From contig JACQYB010000031.1 in NCBI GenBank assembly GCA_016208415.1, forward strand, positions 47,461 to 111,460: DNA of 64,000 nucleotides. The letters run 5' to 3'. The stretch comes from Betaproteobacteria bacterium (lineage in GTDB: Bacteria > Pseudomonadota > Gammaproteobacteria > Burkholderiales > Rhodocyclaceae). Below are positions 20,591-34,075 of this stretch, one piece after another. Within the stretch, counting starts at the first letter, position 1; each line of letters opens with the position of its first letter. The position numbers were made by a program, and so were the translations under genes. Below the pieces are notes generated by a model, which worked only from the letters and a program-made list of their open reading frames with translations, ran no database searches and was not told the origin of the DNA.

Positions 20591-21133
20591 ATGCTCATCG
20601 ATCGTGATCATTCCGCGCTGCTGGTGGTGGACGTGCAGGAACGGTTGCTGCCGCACGTCCACGACTGGCAGCGCCTCCTGGCCAACGTCGTGTGGCTGGT
20701 GCAGGTGGCGCAAAGGCTCGATGTGCCGGTCCTGGCTTCGGAGCAGTATCCGAAGGGGATCGGCCCGACCCACGCCGAGGTGCGCGCGCTACTGCCGGTG
20801 GGCAGCGTCGCCGAGAAGCTGCATTTCTCCTGTGCCGCCGCGCAGTGCCTGACCGGCCTTCCGGGGGCGCAGCGACGCCAGTTGGTCATCTGCGGCATCG
20901 AGTCCCACGTCTGCGTGCTGCAGACCGCCCTGGAACTGCGCTGGCAGGGACGGGAGGTATTCGTGGTGGCCGATGCCGTGTCCTCGCGCGATCCCTCCAG
21001 CCGGGAGTTCGCGCTGGCGCGGATGCGCGCTCACGGCGTGGAATTGGTGACCCGCGAGATGGTCGCCTTTGAATGGCTACGCAAGGCCGGCACCAACGAA
21101 TTCCGCGAGATCAGCAGCACGTTCCTGAAGTAG
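20591..21133 (+). CDS. Isochorismatase-like cysteine hydrolase
   Basis: A 180-residue alpha/beta hydrolase of the isochorismatase superfamily. Catalytic triad positions are visible: Asp in LLVVDVQERLL, Lys in AEKLHFSCAA, and Cys108 in CGIESHVCVLQTALEL. The group includes nicotinamidases and YcaC-like proteins, and the substrate of this one cannot be assigned. GAGGAT precedes ATG 20591 at seven bases. It follows the CoA ligase by 68 bases and precedes pyrG, which has its own promoter. Confidence 0.88.
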   Translation: MLIDRDHSALLVVDVQERLLPHVHDWQRLLANVVWLVQVAQRLDVPVLASEQYPKGIGPTHAEVRALLPVGSVAEKLHFSCAAAQCLTGLPGAQRRQLVICGIESHVCVLQTALELRWQGREVFVVADAVSSRDPSSREFALARMRAHGVELVTREMVAFEWLRKAGTNEFREISSTFLK

Positions 21134-21162
21134 CTGAGGCGCCTCCCATTGTTGTGGTGCGT

Positions 21163-23714
<2,552 letters not shown>

Positions 23715-23718
<4 letters not shown>

Positions 23719-24008
23719 TCGTCCATCTGGTGATCCTCAGCCTGAAGCCGGATGTGCGTCGTGATGACCCGCGGCTCACGCGCGCAGTGGAAGCCATGCT
23801 GGCACTGCCGCAGCAGATTCCACAAATTCGCGCCTTCGAACACGGGTACAACCTGACCGCGGACGAGCAAGCAGGGACATACGGGCTTCGGGCACTGTTC
23901 GACAACGAGGCGGATCTGCATGCCTACTTCGAACACCCGCAGCACGTCCCGGTGGTGATCATGTGGAGCGAGATCGCCGAACTGGTTTTCTGCGACTTCG
24001 AGACCTGA
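23715..24008 (+). CDS. Dabb-domain (stress-responsive A/B barrel) protein
   Basis: A 97-residue protein with the Dabb/ferredoxin-like A/B barrel pattern: [44 protein letters not shown] then HVPVVIMW. Function unknown; relatives are small dimeric proteins in stress or small-molecule handling. It overlaps kdsA by four bases (ATGA) and sits before eno, so it is co-translated with KDO synthesis. Its conservation at this locus cannot be judged without a search. Confidence 0.85.
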
Positions 24009-24100
24009 AGCTCAAACGGGACGACATGGGCGCCCGCATCGCCCAAGCGGCGCGCGGGCTTGTGGCGCCGCTACCGTAGCGGTCGGCGTCGGAGAGATGA

Positions 24101-25414
<1,314 letters not shown>

Positions 25415-25537
25415 ACGGCGCAGCTCCGGTCTGCTCACCCGCCAGGGGACGCCTGACAAAGGATCCCCCGGCGGGCTGCAGTTCGCGGTTTCGCGCGTTG
25501 CAGCCGCGCCATGGCTGTGGCGGGATGGTCGTACATC

Positions 25538-25816
25538 ATGAAGTGGTCCGCCGTCGTGCTGATCATCATCGTCGTTCTGCTGCAATACCCTCTATGGTTC
25601 GGCAAGGGGGGATGGTTGCGGGTGTGGGAGGTCGATCGGCAACTGGCCGCCCAGCGCGCCCTGAACCGGCAGTTGGAGGCCCGAAACGGCGGACTGGATG
25701 CCGATGTGCGCGACCTCAAGAGTGGCTATGATGCGATCGAGGAACGTGCGCGCTTTGAGCTTGGCCTGGTCCGAGGCGACGAGATCTTCGTGCAGGTTCC
25801 CCAGGAGAGGCGCTGA
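25538..25816 (+). CDS. ftsB: Cell division protein FtsB
   Basis: A small bitopic divisome protein that links FtsL and FtsQ. The 92-residue length fits. One N-terminal transmembrane helix (VVLIIIVVLLQYPLW, about residues 6-20) is followed by a coiled coil (EVDRQLAAQRALNRQLEARN) and the C-terminal AIEERARFELGLVRGDEIFV, which is the FtsB signature. ATG 25538 is preferred; an upstream in-frame ATG would add nine residues. The eno-ftsB order is standard in proteobacteria. Confidence 0.93.
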   Translation: MKWSAVVLIIIVVLLQYPLWFGKGGWLRVWEVDRQLAAQRALNRQLEARNGGLDADVRDLKSGYDAIEERARFELGLVRGDEIFVQVPQERR

Positions 25817-25849
25817 CGGCGGCGTGGCCGTGGGGAGTTGGAGGCGGAG

Positions 25850-26581
25850 ATGCGTAACTTGATATCCCTGTTCGCCGTTTCGCCGAATGTCCCCTCGTCT
25901 CCCGCCGCAATTCACCGGCAAGGGGCTTCCCGATCCCGCGTACTCTGGTGGACGGCTGCGCTTGCGGCCTTCATGCTTTCCGGCTGTGCGTCAACGCGCA
26001 TCACCCAGACATGGAAAGACCCCGCCGCCGACATGGCGGTGCGGCGCAATGTCGTGATCGCTGTGGACGATGCCGAGGAGGGCGTCCGTCGTTTCGCCGA
26101 GGATGCAGCCGTGCGGGCGATTTCTCCCGGCACACGCGCTGTGGCCAGCTATACACTTTTCGAACGCCTCGATCCGGATGGCGTACGTACGTCAAGGGCG
26201 CTGGGCGGGAAGGGGTTCGACGGGCTGATCCTGGCGCGCCTGGTGAGCGTTGATCGGCACAACATTCAGTTCCCGCCCCAGCGGGAACTCGTCGGAATCA
26301 GGCCGGTTCTGGTGATGCCGCCGGGGGCGATGCATCCCGTCACCATCTGGGTGGATGAGTACGCCTATGCTCCGGGTCGGATCGTGGAGGTCTCTACTGC
26401 GGTGGTCGAAACGACGCTGTTCACCGTGCCGGACGGACGTCGGATATGGTCGGCGCTGACCGAGACGGATAACGCGGGCTCAACACCCAGGCTGGTGGAG
26501 GAGGTGGTGACGGCGCTGCGCATGCGCCTCCAGGCTGATGGAATGATCGCGCCCGCACCCGCCGCGTCAGTCGGTAAATAG
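25850..26581 (+). CDS. Predicted outer-membrane lipoprotein of unknown function
   Basis: A 243-residue lipoprotein. The lipobox is FMLSGCAS with Cys46, preceded by an unusually long N-region and the hydrophobic stretch VLWWTAALAAFML. The start TRITQTWKDP after the Cys and the later KGFDGLILARLVSVDR pattern recall a group of uncharacterised lipoproteins with a CSTxxxxxWxDP mature N-terminus (DUF4136-like), but I am not sure of the family. GGAGG lies five bases before ATG 25850; TTG 25838 is an alternative. Its last 15 bases overlap the convergent NlpC/P60 gene. Confidence 0.75.
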   Translation: MRNLISLFAVSPNVPSSPAAIHRQGASRSRVLWWTAALAAFMLSGCASTRITQTWKDPAADMAVRRNVVIAVDDAEEGVRRFAEDAAVRAISPGTRAVASYTLFERLDPDGVRTSRALGGKGFDGLILARLVSVDRHNIQFPPQRELVGIRPVLVMPPGAMHPVTIWVDEYAYAPGRIVEVSTAVVETTLFTVPDGRRIWSALTETDNAGSTPRLVEEVVTALRMRLQADGMIAPAPAASVGK

Positions 26582-27061
26582 CGTGCGTGCCGCCTCGAAA
26601 CGCTGGGCGAAGTAGGGCTGGTCGAGGCGCGACACCCGCACGCGTCCGCTGCCGCTGGGCGCGTGCACGAAGCGCCCGTCCCCGATGTAGATCCCCACAT
26701 GCGAGAACGCCCGGTCCAGGGTGTTGAAGAACACCAGATCGCCCGGACGCAGCGCTTCACGATCGACCGGGCGGGTGTTCCAGGCAATCCTTGCAGCGCT
26801 GTGGGGCAGCCGCAGGCCGGCCACGCGCTCATAGATGTGGCTTACCATCCCTGAACAGTCGAGCCCGCCCTCGGGGCTGGTCCCGCCATAGCGATATCCC
26901 GTATCGATCAAGCCCAGCGCGTAGACGACGACGTCGTCGGCCTTGGACGGGTCGCCAACCCTCAAATAGCTGGCAGGAAGCGGAACCGGACGGGGCACGC
27001 TGCCGCATCCGGTGAGCAGCAGCACGGCCGTCGCGAGGCCAAGAAGCACGGTGCGCAGCAT
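26567..27061 (-). CDS. NlpC/P60-family peptidoglycan endopeptidase lipoprotein
   Basis: A 164-residue murein endopeptidase of the NlpC/P60 (Spr/MepS-like) family. Signal peptide with lipobox LLTGC (Cys19). Catalytic residues: Cys69 in GGLDCSGMVSHIY, His121 in AFSHVGIYIGDG and the third polar residue His133 in GRFVHAPSG. It likely cleaves peptide stems or cross-links during cell-wall growth. ATG 27061 starts the signal peptide. It lies eight bases downstream of dtd on the same strand and probably shares its promoter. Confidence 0.9.
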   Translation of the reverse strand: MLRTVLLGLATAVLLLTGCGSVPRPVPLPASYLRVGDPSKADDVVVYALGLIDTGYRYGGTSPEGGLDCSGMVSHIYERVAGLRLPHSAARIAWNTRPVDREALRPGDLVFFNTLDRAFSHVGIYIGDGRFVHAPSGSGRVRVSRLDQPYFAQRFEAARTLFTD

Positions 27062-27069
27062 CGGCACGC

Positions 27070-27507
27070 TCAGGTCTCCAGCCAGAAGGTGACAGGTCCG
27101 TGATTGACCAGGCTGACGCACATCTCCGCGCCGAAACGGCCGGTAGCGACGTCGCCGTGAATGCGGCACACCTGGAGCACGAAGCGTTCGAACAGTTGCT
27201 GCGCCTCGGCGGGCGCAGCCGCGGTGCTGAAGCCGGGACGCGTTCCCTTGCGGGTGTCCGCCGCCAGGGTGAATTGAGGTACCAGCAGCAATCCGCCGCC
27301 CACGTCTGCGACAGATCGATTCATCCGGCCCTCGTCGTCGCCGAACACCCGGTAGCCGACGAGCCGCTGCGCCAGGCGCTCGCCACCGGCCTCGTCGTCG
27401 TGGCGCTGGACGCCGATGAGCGCCAGAAGGCCGGCGCCAATCCGACCGACCTCTTCGCCATCCACTGTGACCCGGGCCTCAAGCACGCGCTGTATGAGAG
27501 CGATCAT
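27070..27507 (-). CDS. dtd: D-aminoacyl-tRNA deacylase
   Basis: Removes D-amino acids, and glycine from tRNA-Ala, as a tRNA proofreading enzyme. The 145 residues match DTD. Signatures: MIALIQRVLEARVTVDG at the N-terminus, GGLLLVPQFTLAADTRKG, RPGFSTAAAP and the C-terminal Gly-cis-Pro motif VNHGPVTFWLET. First gene of a two-gene operon with the NlpC/P60 lipoprotein. Confidence 0.95.
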   Translation of the reverse strand: MIALIQRVLEARVTVDGEEVGRIGAGLLALIGVQRHDDEAGGERLAQRLVGYRVFGDDEGRMNRSVADVGGGLLLVPQFTLAADTRKGTRPGFSTAAAPAEAQQLFERFVLQVCRIHGDVATGRFGAEMCVSLVNHGPVTFWLET

Positions 27508-27539
27508 TAAGAAAATGCTTCTACGCCATGATTTTTATA

Positions 27540-27567
27540 ATCATAGCGGTTCCAGCGATGGCTGCAA
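27540..27567 (-). promoter_or_regulatory. Candidate promoter of dtd
   Basis: On the minus strand TTGCAG (27567-27562), 16-base spacer, TATGAT (27545-27540). An AT-rich inverted repeat, ATGATT-tttat-AATCAT (27528-27544), overlaps it and may be an operator. Confidence 0.4.
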
Positions 27568-27623
27568 GACATGCCCGCAGGTAGCTTCCGTTCAGGGCAC
27601 CCGGGAACGTCCCGGCTTGAGGA

Positions 27624-28316
27624 TCAGTTTTCGATCAGCTCGATCTGGCCGTTCACGCTGACGTTGATCGCCGTCTCCCCCGCCTCGATGGGCATGGGCA
27701 TTGCCTCGGCGGCCATGGGGGCGTGACGTGCCACGGGGAACACGGGCGGGCGCCCGCTCTGGCCGATATTGATGCGCACGATGCGGAAGGACTTGCCAAA
27801 GGCGTCGGCCACGGCCCTGGCGCGGGCGCGGAAGGCGCTCACCGCGTCGAGCGCGGCATCATTTTCGACCTGCCGACGGGTTTCGGGAGCGGGCCGCAGG
27901 ACGATCTGGCCCACCATCATGGTGGTCTGAAGCTTGCCCAGGAGTTCGCCGAGCGCCACGGAATCACGCGTTTCCAGCTGGAGGTCGGAACGCATCCGCC
28001 ACGACGCAATGCGTCCGTCCTTCGAATACACGGGGAAGGTATGCGTGGAACCGCTACGGACCTTGACGGCCGGGGCCGTCCGGGCGGTCTGCAGCGCGCC
28101 GGCGACCCTGGCATTGACGTCGCGCGCCAGTTCGGCGGGACTGGTGGATGTGGCCTCGGTGAAGACCACCGCCGCCGCGAGATCGTTGGGTGCAGTGCGA
28201 GAGGCTTCTGCCGACAGTTCGATGAGGGTGCCGGCGGACTTTGTCGATTCGGCGGCGCTGAGGGAGAACGAGATCAGGGTTGCGGCGACGAGAAATGCCA
28301 GGGACGACTTGCGCAT
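27624..28316 (-). CDS. SIMPL-domain periplasmic protein
   Basis: A 230-residue exported protein with the signal peptide SLAFLVAATLISFSLSAAES. The mature part follows the SIMPL (DUF541) pattern: TLIELSAEASRTAPNDLAAA, LARDVNARVAGALQTAR, the SGSTHTFPVYSKDGRI segment and a C-terminal INVSVNGQIELI. Relatives include E. coli YggE, linked to oxidative-stress protection; the mechanism is not known. GAGGTGG precedes ATG 28316. No operon partner: 128 bases separate it from the carbonic anhydrase-like gene upstream. Confidence 0.87.
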   Translation of the reverse strand: MRKSSLAFLVAATLISFSLSAAESTKSAGTLIELSAEASRTAPNDLAAAVVFTEATSTSPAELARDVNARVAGALQTARTAPAVKVRSGSTHTFPVYSKDGRIASWRMRSDLQLETRDSVALGELLGKLQTTMMVGQIVLRPAPETRRQVENDAALDAVSAFRARARAVADAFGKSFRIVRINIGQSGRPPVFPVARHAPMAAEAMPMPIEAGETAINVSVNGQIELIEN

Positions 28317-28444
28317 GGACCACCTCAATTCAGTTCCGTTTAGACCCCTCCGGCAGCGCGGCAACGGTGCGGTCGACACAAGGCGCGAGCAAGCGACCTG
28401 CGCGCATCCCCACCGGCACGATGCCTCTCACCGTATCGGCAAGC

Positions 28445-28966
28445 TCACCGGGGTTGAAGTTGTTGCTGAAAGCGCCGCCAGTTTTCCACGTAATGACGCG
28501 CACTCTCGCGCAACCGCGCCGCCTCCTCGTCGGCGACCTGCCGCACGACACGCCCCGGCGACCCCATGACCAGGCTCCGATCCGGAATCACCTTGCCCTC
28601 GGGAATGAGGGTATTGGCACCAATGATGCACTCGCTTCCGATCACCGCGTTGTTGAGGACCACCGCCTTGATGCCGATGAGCGACCCGTCTCCCACGGCA
28701 CAACCGTGCAGCATGGCCATGTGCCCGACCGTGACCTCGGAGCCGATGGTGAGCGGAACGCCGAGATCCGTATGCAGCACCGAGCCGTCCTGGATATTGG
28801 TGTTGCGGCCGATCACGATGGGGTCGTTGTCACCGCGCAGGACGCTGTTGAACCATATGCTGACGTTCTCGTGAAGCACGACAGACCCGATCACCACCGC
28901 GTTGTCCGCAATCCAGCACTCGCCGAGGAGTCGGGGCTGGCGATCCCCCAGGGAGAAGAGCGACAT
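28445..28966 (-). CDS. Gamma-carbonic anhydrase family protein (YrdA-like)
   Basis: A 173-residue left-handed beta-helix protein built from hexapeptide repeats (for example VIGSVVLHENVSIWFNSVLR). The three metal-ligand histidines of gamma-class carbonic anhydrases are present: His65 (SVLHTDLG), His82 and His87 (VGHMAMLHGC). The proton-shuttle glutamates of the archaeal enzyme are not obvious, as in most bacterial YrdA/PaaY relatives, so real carbonic anhydrase activity is uncertain. It diverges from the histidine kinase gene with 180 bases between. Confidence 0.9.
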   Translation of the reverse strand: MSLFSLGDRQPRLLGECWIADNAVVIGSVVLHENVSIWFNSVLRGDNDPIVIGRNTNIQDGSVLHTDLGVPLTIGSEVTVGHMAMLHGCAVGDGSLIGIKAVVLNNAVIGSECIIGANTLIPEGKVIPDRSLVMGSPGRVVRQVADEEAARLRESARHYVENWRRFQQQLQPR

Positions 28967-29146
28967 TTTTTCAGCATTGGCAAGTGGAGATCAGGCAAAA
29001 TCATTGCACAAAACAACCAAAGCCGCTTGCGATGAACCGGGGCGGCGCTACATCCGGTATGCAGGGGCGCGGGCTTTGGCTCCGCGGGTGCCGACGGCAT
29101 CATCCGCGCCGCTGCGAATCCGGATGCCACGGAAGGTGCGGCACCG

Positions 29147-30868
29147 ATGGGAAGGACGAATGTCGCCGCGCTCAGGCTGCGGCGGGCGATCGCGGGTGGC
29201 TTCGTGCTGCTTGCACTGATCTTGGCCGCGACGCAATGCGTAGGTTTCTATTTCAGCCTCCGCCGCACAGACGAATCCGCCCGGAGGCATGCCGAGGCCC
29301 TCGCGTTGGCGCTCGAGGAGCGCATGGCCCGCGTGGTTGGCGACGCCGATGCGTATCTGCTCGGCGTTCGCAGCGCGGTCGAAAGGGCGGGTGGCTTGAG
29401 TGCCATCGACGAGTCCCGCCTGGGAAGACTCCTTGCCACGGTGCACGCACGCACGGGTGCGACGCCGGATTCCGCGGTGATCAGACCGTCGGGCCGAATG
29501 ATCGTCGGTGGCGATTTCGCGGGCGTCGCCGGGGAGGCCATCGAAGCGCAACTTCTCAGCCAGCACCGCAACGATCCCGCCAAGGGAATGGCGATCAGTG
29601 TTGCCACCGCCGCCAAAGGCCCTTCGGCAGAGTCAGTCATTCTGTCACGCAGGCTGGTCGGCCAGGACGGATCGTTCGCCGGGGTGGTGGCCGCCGCTCT
29701 TGCGGCGGACGTTCTGGACGGTCTCGACGGGTCGCCGCATGCGCTTTCCACGACGAGCCTCTCGCTCTATCGCAAGGACGATTCGGCGCTGCTGATGCAC
29801 CGCGGGCCGCCGGAGGGCCGATCGGAAGTATCGGTCCGAAGGGACGGTGGACCCGACATCCAGGGCGGCGGGAAGGCCACTGGGGCGGCCGACGCCAACT
29901 ACGCTCTGGCGATACGGAGTCTGCGAGACCTGCCTTTGCTGGTCGTGGCCGGGGTTCCTCGCCACGACGTGGTCCGTGCGTGGTCAGTGGACGGTCTGCG
30001 ACGGTTGCTGGAAACGGGCGTTCTGCTGGTGGCATCGCTGGTCGTGCTGCGGCGGATTTCGGGTGCACGACGAGAGCTGGAGGACGGGCACTCCGCACTT
30101 GAAGCCGTGCTGGAGCAACGTGACGGGGCGCTGCAGCGCGCCCACGGCGAGCTGGAATCGTTCCGCCAGGCCATCGCGCACGATCTGCGTACGCCTTTGC
30201 GGGCCATCAATGGATACGCACAGATCGTGCTCCGGGAACACTCCACCCAACTGGACGCACAGGCCCGCCAGTACCTGGCGCGGGTGGAGAATTCGGCCCT
30301 GCGCATGGCGGAACTGATTGACGGACTGCAGGAACTCGCACGCCTGGCGCGCAGGACGGTGTCGCCGGCCGAAATAGATCTCACCTCGATGGCCGAGGAT
30401 CTGCTTCAGGAACTGCAGGCCCGGGAGCCCCAGCGCCAGGTACGGACCACGGTGGCTGAATGCCTGCATGCCGAGGCCGACGGTGCGCTGGTTCGCAACC
30501 TGCTGCGAAACCTGCTCTCAAACGCATGGAAATACACCGCCGGGCGCAGCGAAGCGCACATTGAAATCGGCGCTAGGCGCGCCAACGGCGAACAGGTGTT
30601 CTTTATTCGCGACAACGGGGCTGGCTTCGACATGGCCCATGCCCGCAAGCTCTTCGGGACTTTCCAGAGACTGCACAATGCCACCGAGTTTCCTGGGCTC
30701 GGTATTGGGTTGGCATTGGCTCACCGCATCGTCAGCCTCCACGGCGGACGAATCTGGGCAGAAGGCGCGCCGCAACAGGGCGCCACCTTCTGTTTCACGC
30801 TTGCGCCTCGGTCAGATCGCGGACAAGCCGTTCAGCCGGGGGCGGAGCCCCAGGCCAGATCGGGCTGA
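29147..30868 (+). CDS. Orphan membrane sensor histidine kinase
   Basis: A 573-residue transmembrane kinase. Helix 1 is about residues 13-33. The periplasmic domain runs to about residue 280 and contains [10 protein letters not shown], a cache-like sensory fold by layout. Helix 2 is about 285-302. A coiled linker leads to the H-box [19 protein letters not shown] with phospho-acceptor His345, the N-box [13 protein letters not shown], the G1 box DNGAGFDM and [14 protein letters not shown]. The linker and box style resemble phytochrome-type or bacteriophytochrome-like kinases without the photosensory part. No response regulator is nearby. The last 37 bases overlap the convergent gcvPB, so the C-terminal tail (after ATFCFTLAP) is coded within the gcvPB 3' end. 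Confidence 0.88.
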   Translation: MGRTNVAALRLRRAIAGGFVLLALILAATQCVGFYFSLRRTDESARRHAEALALALEERMARVVGDADAYLLGVRSAVERAGGLSAIDESRLGRLLATVHARTGATPDSAVIRPSGRMIVGGDFAGVAGEAIEAQLLSQHRNDPAKGMAISVATAAKGPSAESVILSRRLVGQDGSFAGVVAAALAADVLDGLDGSPHALSTTSLSLYRKDDSALLMHRGPPEGRSEVSVRRDGGPDIQGGGKATGAADANYALAIRSLRDLPLLVVAGVPRHDVVRAWSVDGLRRLLETGVLLVASLVVLRRISGARRELEDGHSALEAVLEQRDGALQRAHGELESFRQAIAHDLRTPLRAINGYAQIVLREHSTQLDAQARQYLARVENSALRMAELIDGLQELARLARRTVSPAEIDLTSMAEDLLQELQAREPQRQVRTTVAECLHAEADGALVRNLLRNLLSNAWKYTAGRSEAHIEIGARRANGEQVFFIRDNGAGFDMAHARKLFGTFQRLHNATEFPGLGIGLALAHRIVSLHGGRIWAEGAPQQGATFCFTLAPRSDRGQAVQPGAEPQARSG

Positions 30869-32289
30869 CGCGCGGCGCGCACGTCGTCGAGCCGCCGCAC
30901 GGGCAGGGTGTAAGGCGCGGCCTTCAGCATCTCGGGCGCGGCACGGGCCTCTTCGAGGATTTCGGCCATGGCTCGCACGAAGGCGTCCAGGGTTTCGCGG
31001 GACTCGGTCTCCGTGGGCTCGATCAGCAGGCACTCCGGCACCAGTAGCGGAAAGTACGTGGTCGGGGCATGAAAACCCTTGTCGAGCAGACGCTTGGCCA
31101 CGTCCATGGCCGTCACACCCGTTTGAGCCTTCAGGGCCTTGAGCGAGACCACGAACTCGTGGGTCGCCCGGCGCGCCGGAAACGCCGGATCGAAGCCCGC
31201 CCGGGCGAGTTCGGCCATCAGGTAGTTCGCGTTGAGCGTAGCGTAGTCGGCCACCCGGCGCATGCCCTCCCGTCCCAGCATGCGGGCATAGACCCAGGCG
31301 CGCAACAGGATTCCGGCATTGCCCATGAAGGCGGACAACCGGCCGATGGACTGCGGCAGGTCGGCCTCGGTCAGCCAGCGGTACCCGTTCTCGTCGCGAC
31401 CCACCACGGGTATCGGCAGGAAGGGCAGCAGCCTCGGCGCCACGCCCACGGCGCCGGAACCCGGTCCTCCGCCGCCGTGGGGCGTGGAGAAGGTCTTGTG
31501 GAGATTGACGTGGATGACGTCGAAACCCATGTCCCCCGGCCGGACCCGGCCCAGGATGGCGTTGAGGTTGGCGCCGTCGTAGTAGCTCAGCCCGCCGGCT
31601 TCATGCACGACGCGCTGCAGCTCGCGGATGGGCCGCTCGAACACCCCCAGCGTGGAGGGATTGGTGAGCATCAGGCCGGCCGTCTGCGGCCCCACGGCGG
31701 CGCGCAGCGCCTCCACATCCACGTCGCCGTCGGGACCGGTGGGCACCTCACGCACCTTGAAGCCGCACATGGTGGCGGTGGCCGGGTTGGTTCCGTGGGC
31801 GGCGTCCGGAACGATGATTTCCGTGCGTGCCGTATCGCCGCGTGCCGCGTGGTAGGCGCGGATCATCGCCACTCCCGCGAACTCGCCCTGCGCACCGGCC
31901 ATGGGCGTGAGGCTCACCCCCGCCATGCCGGTCACCTCCTTGAGGATCTCCTGCAGTTCGTACAGGCAGGACAGGAAGCCCTGGCCGGTCGCCGGGTCGG
32001 CCAGGGGGTGCCGTGCCAGGTACTGGGGCAGCATCGCCAGGGAATTGCAGGCCCGCGGGTTGTACTTCATGGTGCACGAGCCCAGGGGGTAGAAATGGGT
32101 GTCGATGGAAAAATTCCGCTGCGACAGGCGGGTGTAGTGCCGCACTGCGTCGAGTTCCGATACCTCCGGCAGCGCGGGGGTACCGCGGCGGCGCAGGGCA
32201 GGGGGGATGTCGTCCAGGCCCAGGAAGGGTTCGGCGACGAATTGGGCGTGGTTGCCGCGCTGCGGCCGAGACAGTTCGAAGATCAGCAA
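30832..32289 (-). CDS. gcvPB: Glycine dehydrogenase (decarboxylating) subunit 2
   Basis: Pyridoxal-phosphate subunit of the P-protein of the glycine cleavage system. From TTG 32289 the protein is 485 residues, starting [11 protein letters not shown] as in split P-protein homologues. The PLP lysine lies in [18 protein letters not shown], with [14 protein letters not shown] and [13 protein letters not shown] earlier. The TTG is five bases beyond the gcvPA stop, so the start is translationally coupled. Last gene of gcvT-gcvH-gcvPA-gcvPB. Confidence 0.93.
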   Translation of the reverse strand: MLIFELSRPQRGNHAQFVAEPFLGLDDIPPALRRRGTPALPEVSELDAVRHYTRLSQRNFSIDTHFYPLGSCTMKYNPRACNSLAMLPQYLARHPLADPATGQGFLSCLYELQEILKEVTGMAGVSLTPMAGAQGEFAGVAMIRAYHAARGDTARTEIIVPDAAHGTNPATATMCGFKVREVPTGPDGDVDVEALRAAVGPQTAGLMLTNPSTLGVFERPIRELQRVVHEAGGLSYYDGANLNAILGRVRPGDMGFDVIHVNLHKTFSTPHGGGGPGSGAVGVAPRLLPFLPIPVVGRDENGYRWLTEADLPQSIGRLSAFMGNAGILLRAWVYARMLGREGMRRVADYATLNANYLMAELARAGFDPAFPARRATHEFVVSLKALKAQTGVTAMDVAKRLLDKGFHAPTTYFPLLVPECLLIEPTETESRETLDAFVRAMAEILEEARAAPEMLKAAPYTLPVRRLDDVRAARQPDLAWGSAPG

Positions 32290-32293
32290 GATG

Positions 32294-33652
32294 TCAGCTC
32301 TCCAGCGCCGCTTGCAGGGCGCGTGCGTAGCGTTGCAGGTCGTCGGCGGTACGGGTTTCAGTGGTGCAGACCAGCATGGCATGGCCCAGTTCAGGGTAGA
32401 ACGGCGCCAGGTCCAGGCCGCCGAGAATTCCCTCCCCGCGCATGCGCCCGAGCACCTGCGGCACCGGCAGGGGCAGGCGCAGCACGGTTTCATGGAACAC
32501 CGGCGCGTCGAACAGGGGGGCAACCCCCGGCACCTGCGCAAGCAGCGCGCCCAGTTCCCTCGACCGCGAATGGCACTGCATGGCGACGCGCTCCAGCCCC
32601 TGCCTGCCGATCAGTGCCAGATGGATGGTGGCGGCGGTGACCATCAGGCCCTGGTTGGTACAGATGTTGGAGGTGGCCTTGGAACGGCGGATGTGCTGCT
32701 CGCGCGCCTGAAGCGTCAGCGCGAAGCCGCTTCGGCCGTCCAGATCGACCGTGCGCCCGACGATGCGCCCGGGCATCTGGCGCACCAGGGCGGATCGACA
32801 GGTGAGGTAGCCCAGGTAGGGCCCGCCCCCGGAGAGCGGGATGCCGAACGGCTGGGCATCGCCGCAGGCGACGTCCGCCCCGTCTTCAGCCCATTCGCCG
32901 GGGGGCGCGATGACCGCCATGGCGAGGGGATTGCACACGCCCACCACCAGGGCTCCTTGCCCATGCGCCCAGTCCGTCACCGCCGAGGCATCCTCCAGCA
33001 CGCCAAAGAAGTTGGGCTGGTTGATGGCCAGGGCGGCGAAGCCCCCCGCGCCCTGGGACTCCAGCGCCGCCGGATCGATGCGGCCGGTGGCGCGGTCGAA
33101 GGCAATCTCCACCACGTCGATGGCCTGCTGGTGCAGAACCGTCTTCAGGGTCGCACGGTAGAAGGGATGCAGATTGCGCGGCACCAGCACCCGTCGCGCA
33201 GCCTGGGGCAAGGCCCGCACGGCCATGAGCAGCGCCTCCGCCAGCGCGGTGGCGCCGTCGTACAGGCTGGCATTGGACACATCCAGCGCGGTGAGCGAGG
33301 CCATCATGCTCTGCCACTCGTAGAGCAGTTGCAGCGTGCCCTGGCTGGCCTCGGCCTGATAGGGTGTGTAGGCGGTGTAGAACTCGCCGCGGCCGGCAAG
33401 CTGCCACACCGCCGCCGGAATGTGATGTTCGTACGCTCCTGCGCCGATGAAATTGAGCCAGCGGCCATCGCCGCTGGCCCGCTCCTCCATCAGCCGCGTG
33501 AGTTCCAGTTCGCTGGCTCCCGGCGCAAGCTGGGGGAGACCGTCAAACCCCAGCTCCGCGGGAACCTCATCGAACAGGTCATCGATGGATCGGACGCCGA
33601 TGGACGCCAGCATCTGGGCCACGTCGTCGGCGGTGTGGGGAATGAACGGCAT
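32294..33652 (-). CDS. gcvPA: Glycine dehydrogenase (decarboxylating) subunit 1
   Basis: N-terminal-type half of P-protein in the split (alpha/beta) form. The 452 residues match. Motifs: [55 protein letters not shown] and [12 protein letters not shown]. It lacks the PLP-binding lysine, as expected for subunit 1. One base separates its ATG from the gcvH stop codon. Confidence 0.94.
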   Translation of the reverse strand: MPFIPHTADDVAQMLASIGVRSIDDLFDEVPAELGFDGLPQLAPGASELELTRLMEERASGDGRWLNFIGAGAYEHHIPAAVWQLAGRGEFYTAYTPYQAEASQGTLQLLYEWQSMMASLTALDVSNASLYDGATALAEALLMAVRALPQAARRVLVPRNLHPFYRATLKTVLHQQAIDVVEIAFDRATGRIDPAALESQGAGGFAALAINQPNFFGVLEDASAVTDWAHGQGALVVGVCNPLAMAVIAPPGEWAEDGADVACGDAQPFGIPLSGGGPYLGYLTCRSALVRQMPGRIVGRTVDLDGRSGFALTLQAREQHIRRSKATSNICTNQGLMVTAATIHLALIGRQGLERVAMQCHSRSRELGALLAQVPGVAPLFDAPVFHETVLRLPLPVPQVLGRMRGEGILGGLDLAPFYPELGHAMLVCTTETRTADDLQRYARALQAALES

Positions 33653-33653
33653 G

Positions 33654-34043
33654 TCAGTGCGACTCCGATTCCGCCACCTGCCGATAGGCGCCGGCGTCGA
33701 GCAGGCCGTCCAGATCGGCGACGTTGTCGGGACGAATGCGGAACAGCCAGGCGCCATAGGGATCGCTGTTGACCGTCTCCGGCGCTGCGGCCAGCTCGGC
33801 GTTGGCGGCGACGATTTCCCCTGCCACCGGGGCGTAGATGTCCGAGGCGGCCTTGACCGATTCCACCACGGCGCAATCCTGACCGGCGCTCACCTTGCGG
33901 CCGGGTTGGGGCAGATCGAGGTAGACGATATCGCCCAGCGCCTGCTGGGCATGGTCGGTGATCCCGACGCTGACCAGTCCGTCGGCCTCGAGGCGGGACC
34001 ATTCGTGGCTGGACGTGTAGCGGAGTTCTTCCGGCGTATTCAT
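33654..34043 (-). CDS. gcvH: Glycine cleavage system H protein
   Basis: Lipoyl carrier that shuttles the aminomethyl group between P, T and L proteins. The 129 residues match. The lipoyl-lysine is Lys64 in [17 protein letters not shown]-terminal [10 protein letters not shown] and C-terminal [14 protein letters not shown] are canonical. It starts at ATG 34043, where the conserved reading begins; the in-frame ATG 36 bases upstream is not conserved-looking. Confidence 0.96.
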   Translation of the reverse strand: MNTPEELRYTSSHEWSRLEADGLVSVGITDHAQQALGDIVYLDLPQPGRKVSAGQDCAVVESVKAASDIYAPVAGEIVAANAELAAAPETVNSDPYGAWLFRIRPDNVADLDGLLDAGAYRQVAESESH

Positions 34044-34075
34044 TGCTTTCCCCTCTTGTATCAATGGATTGAAGA

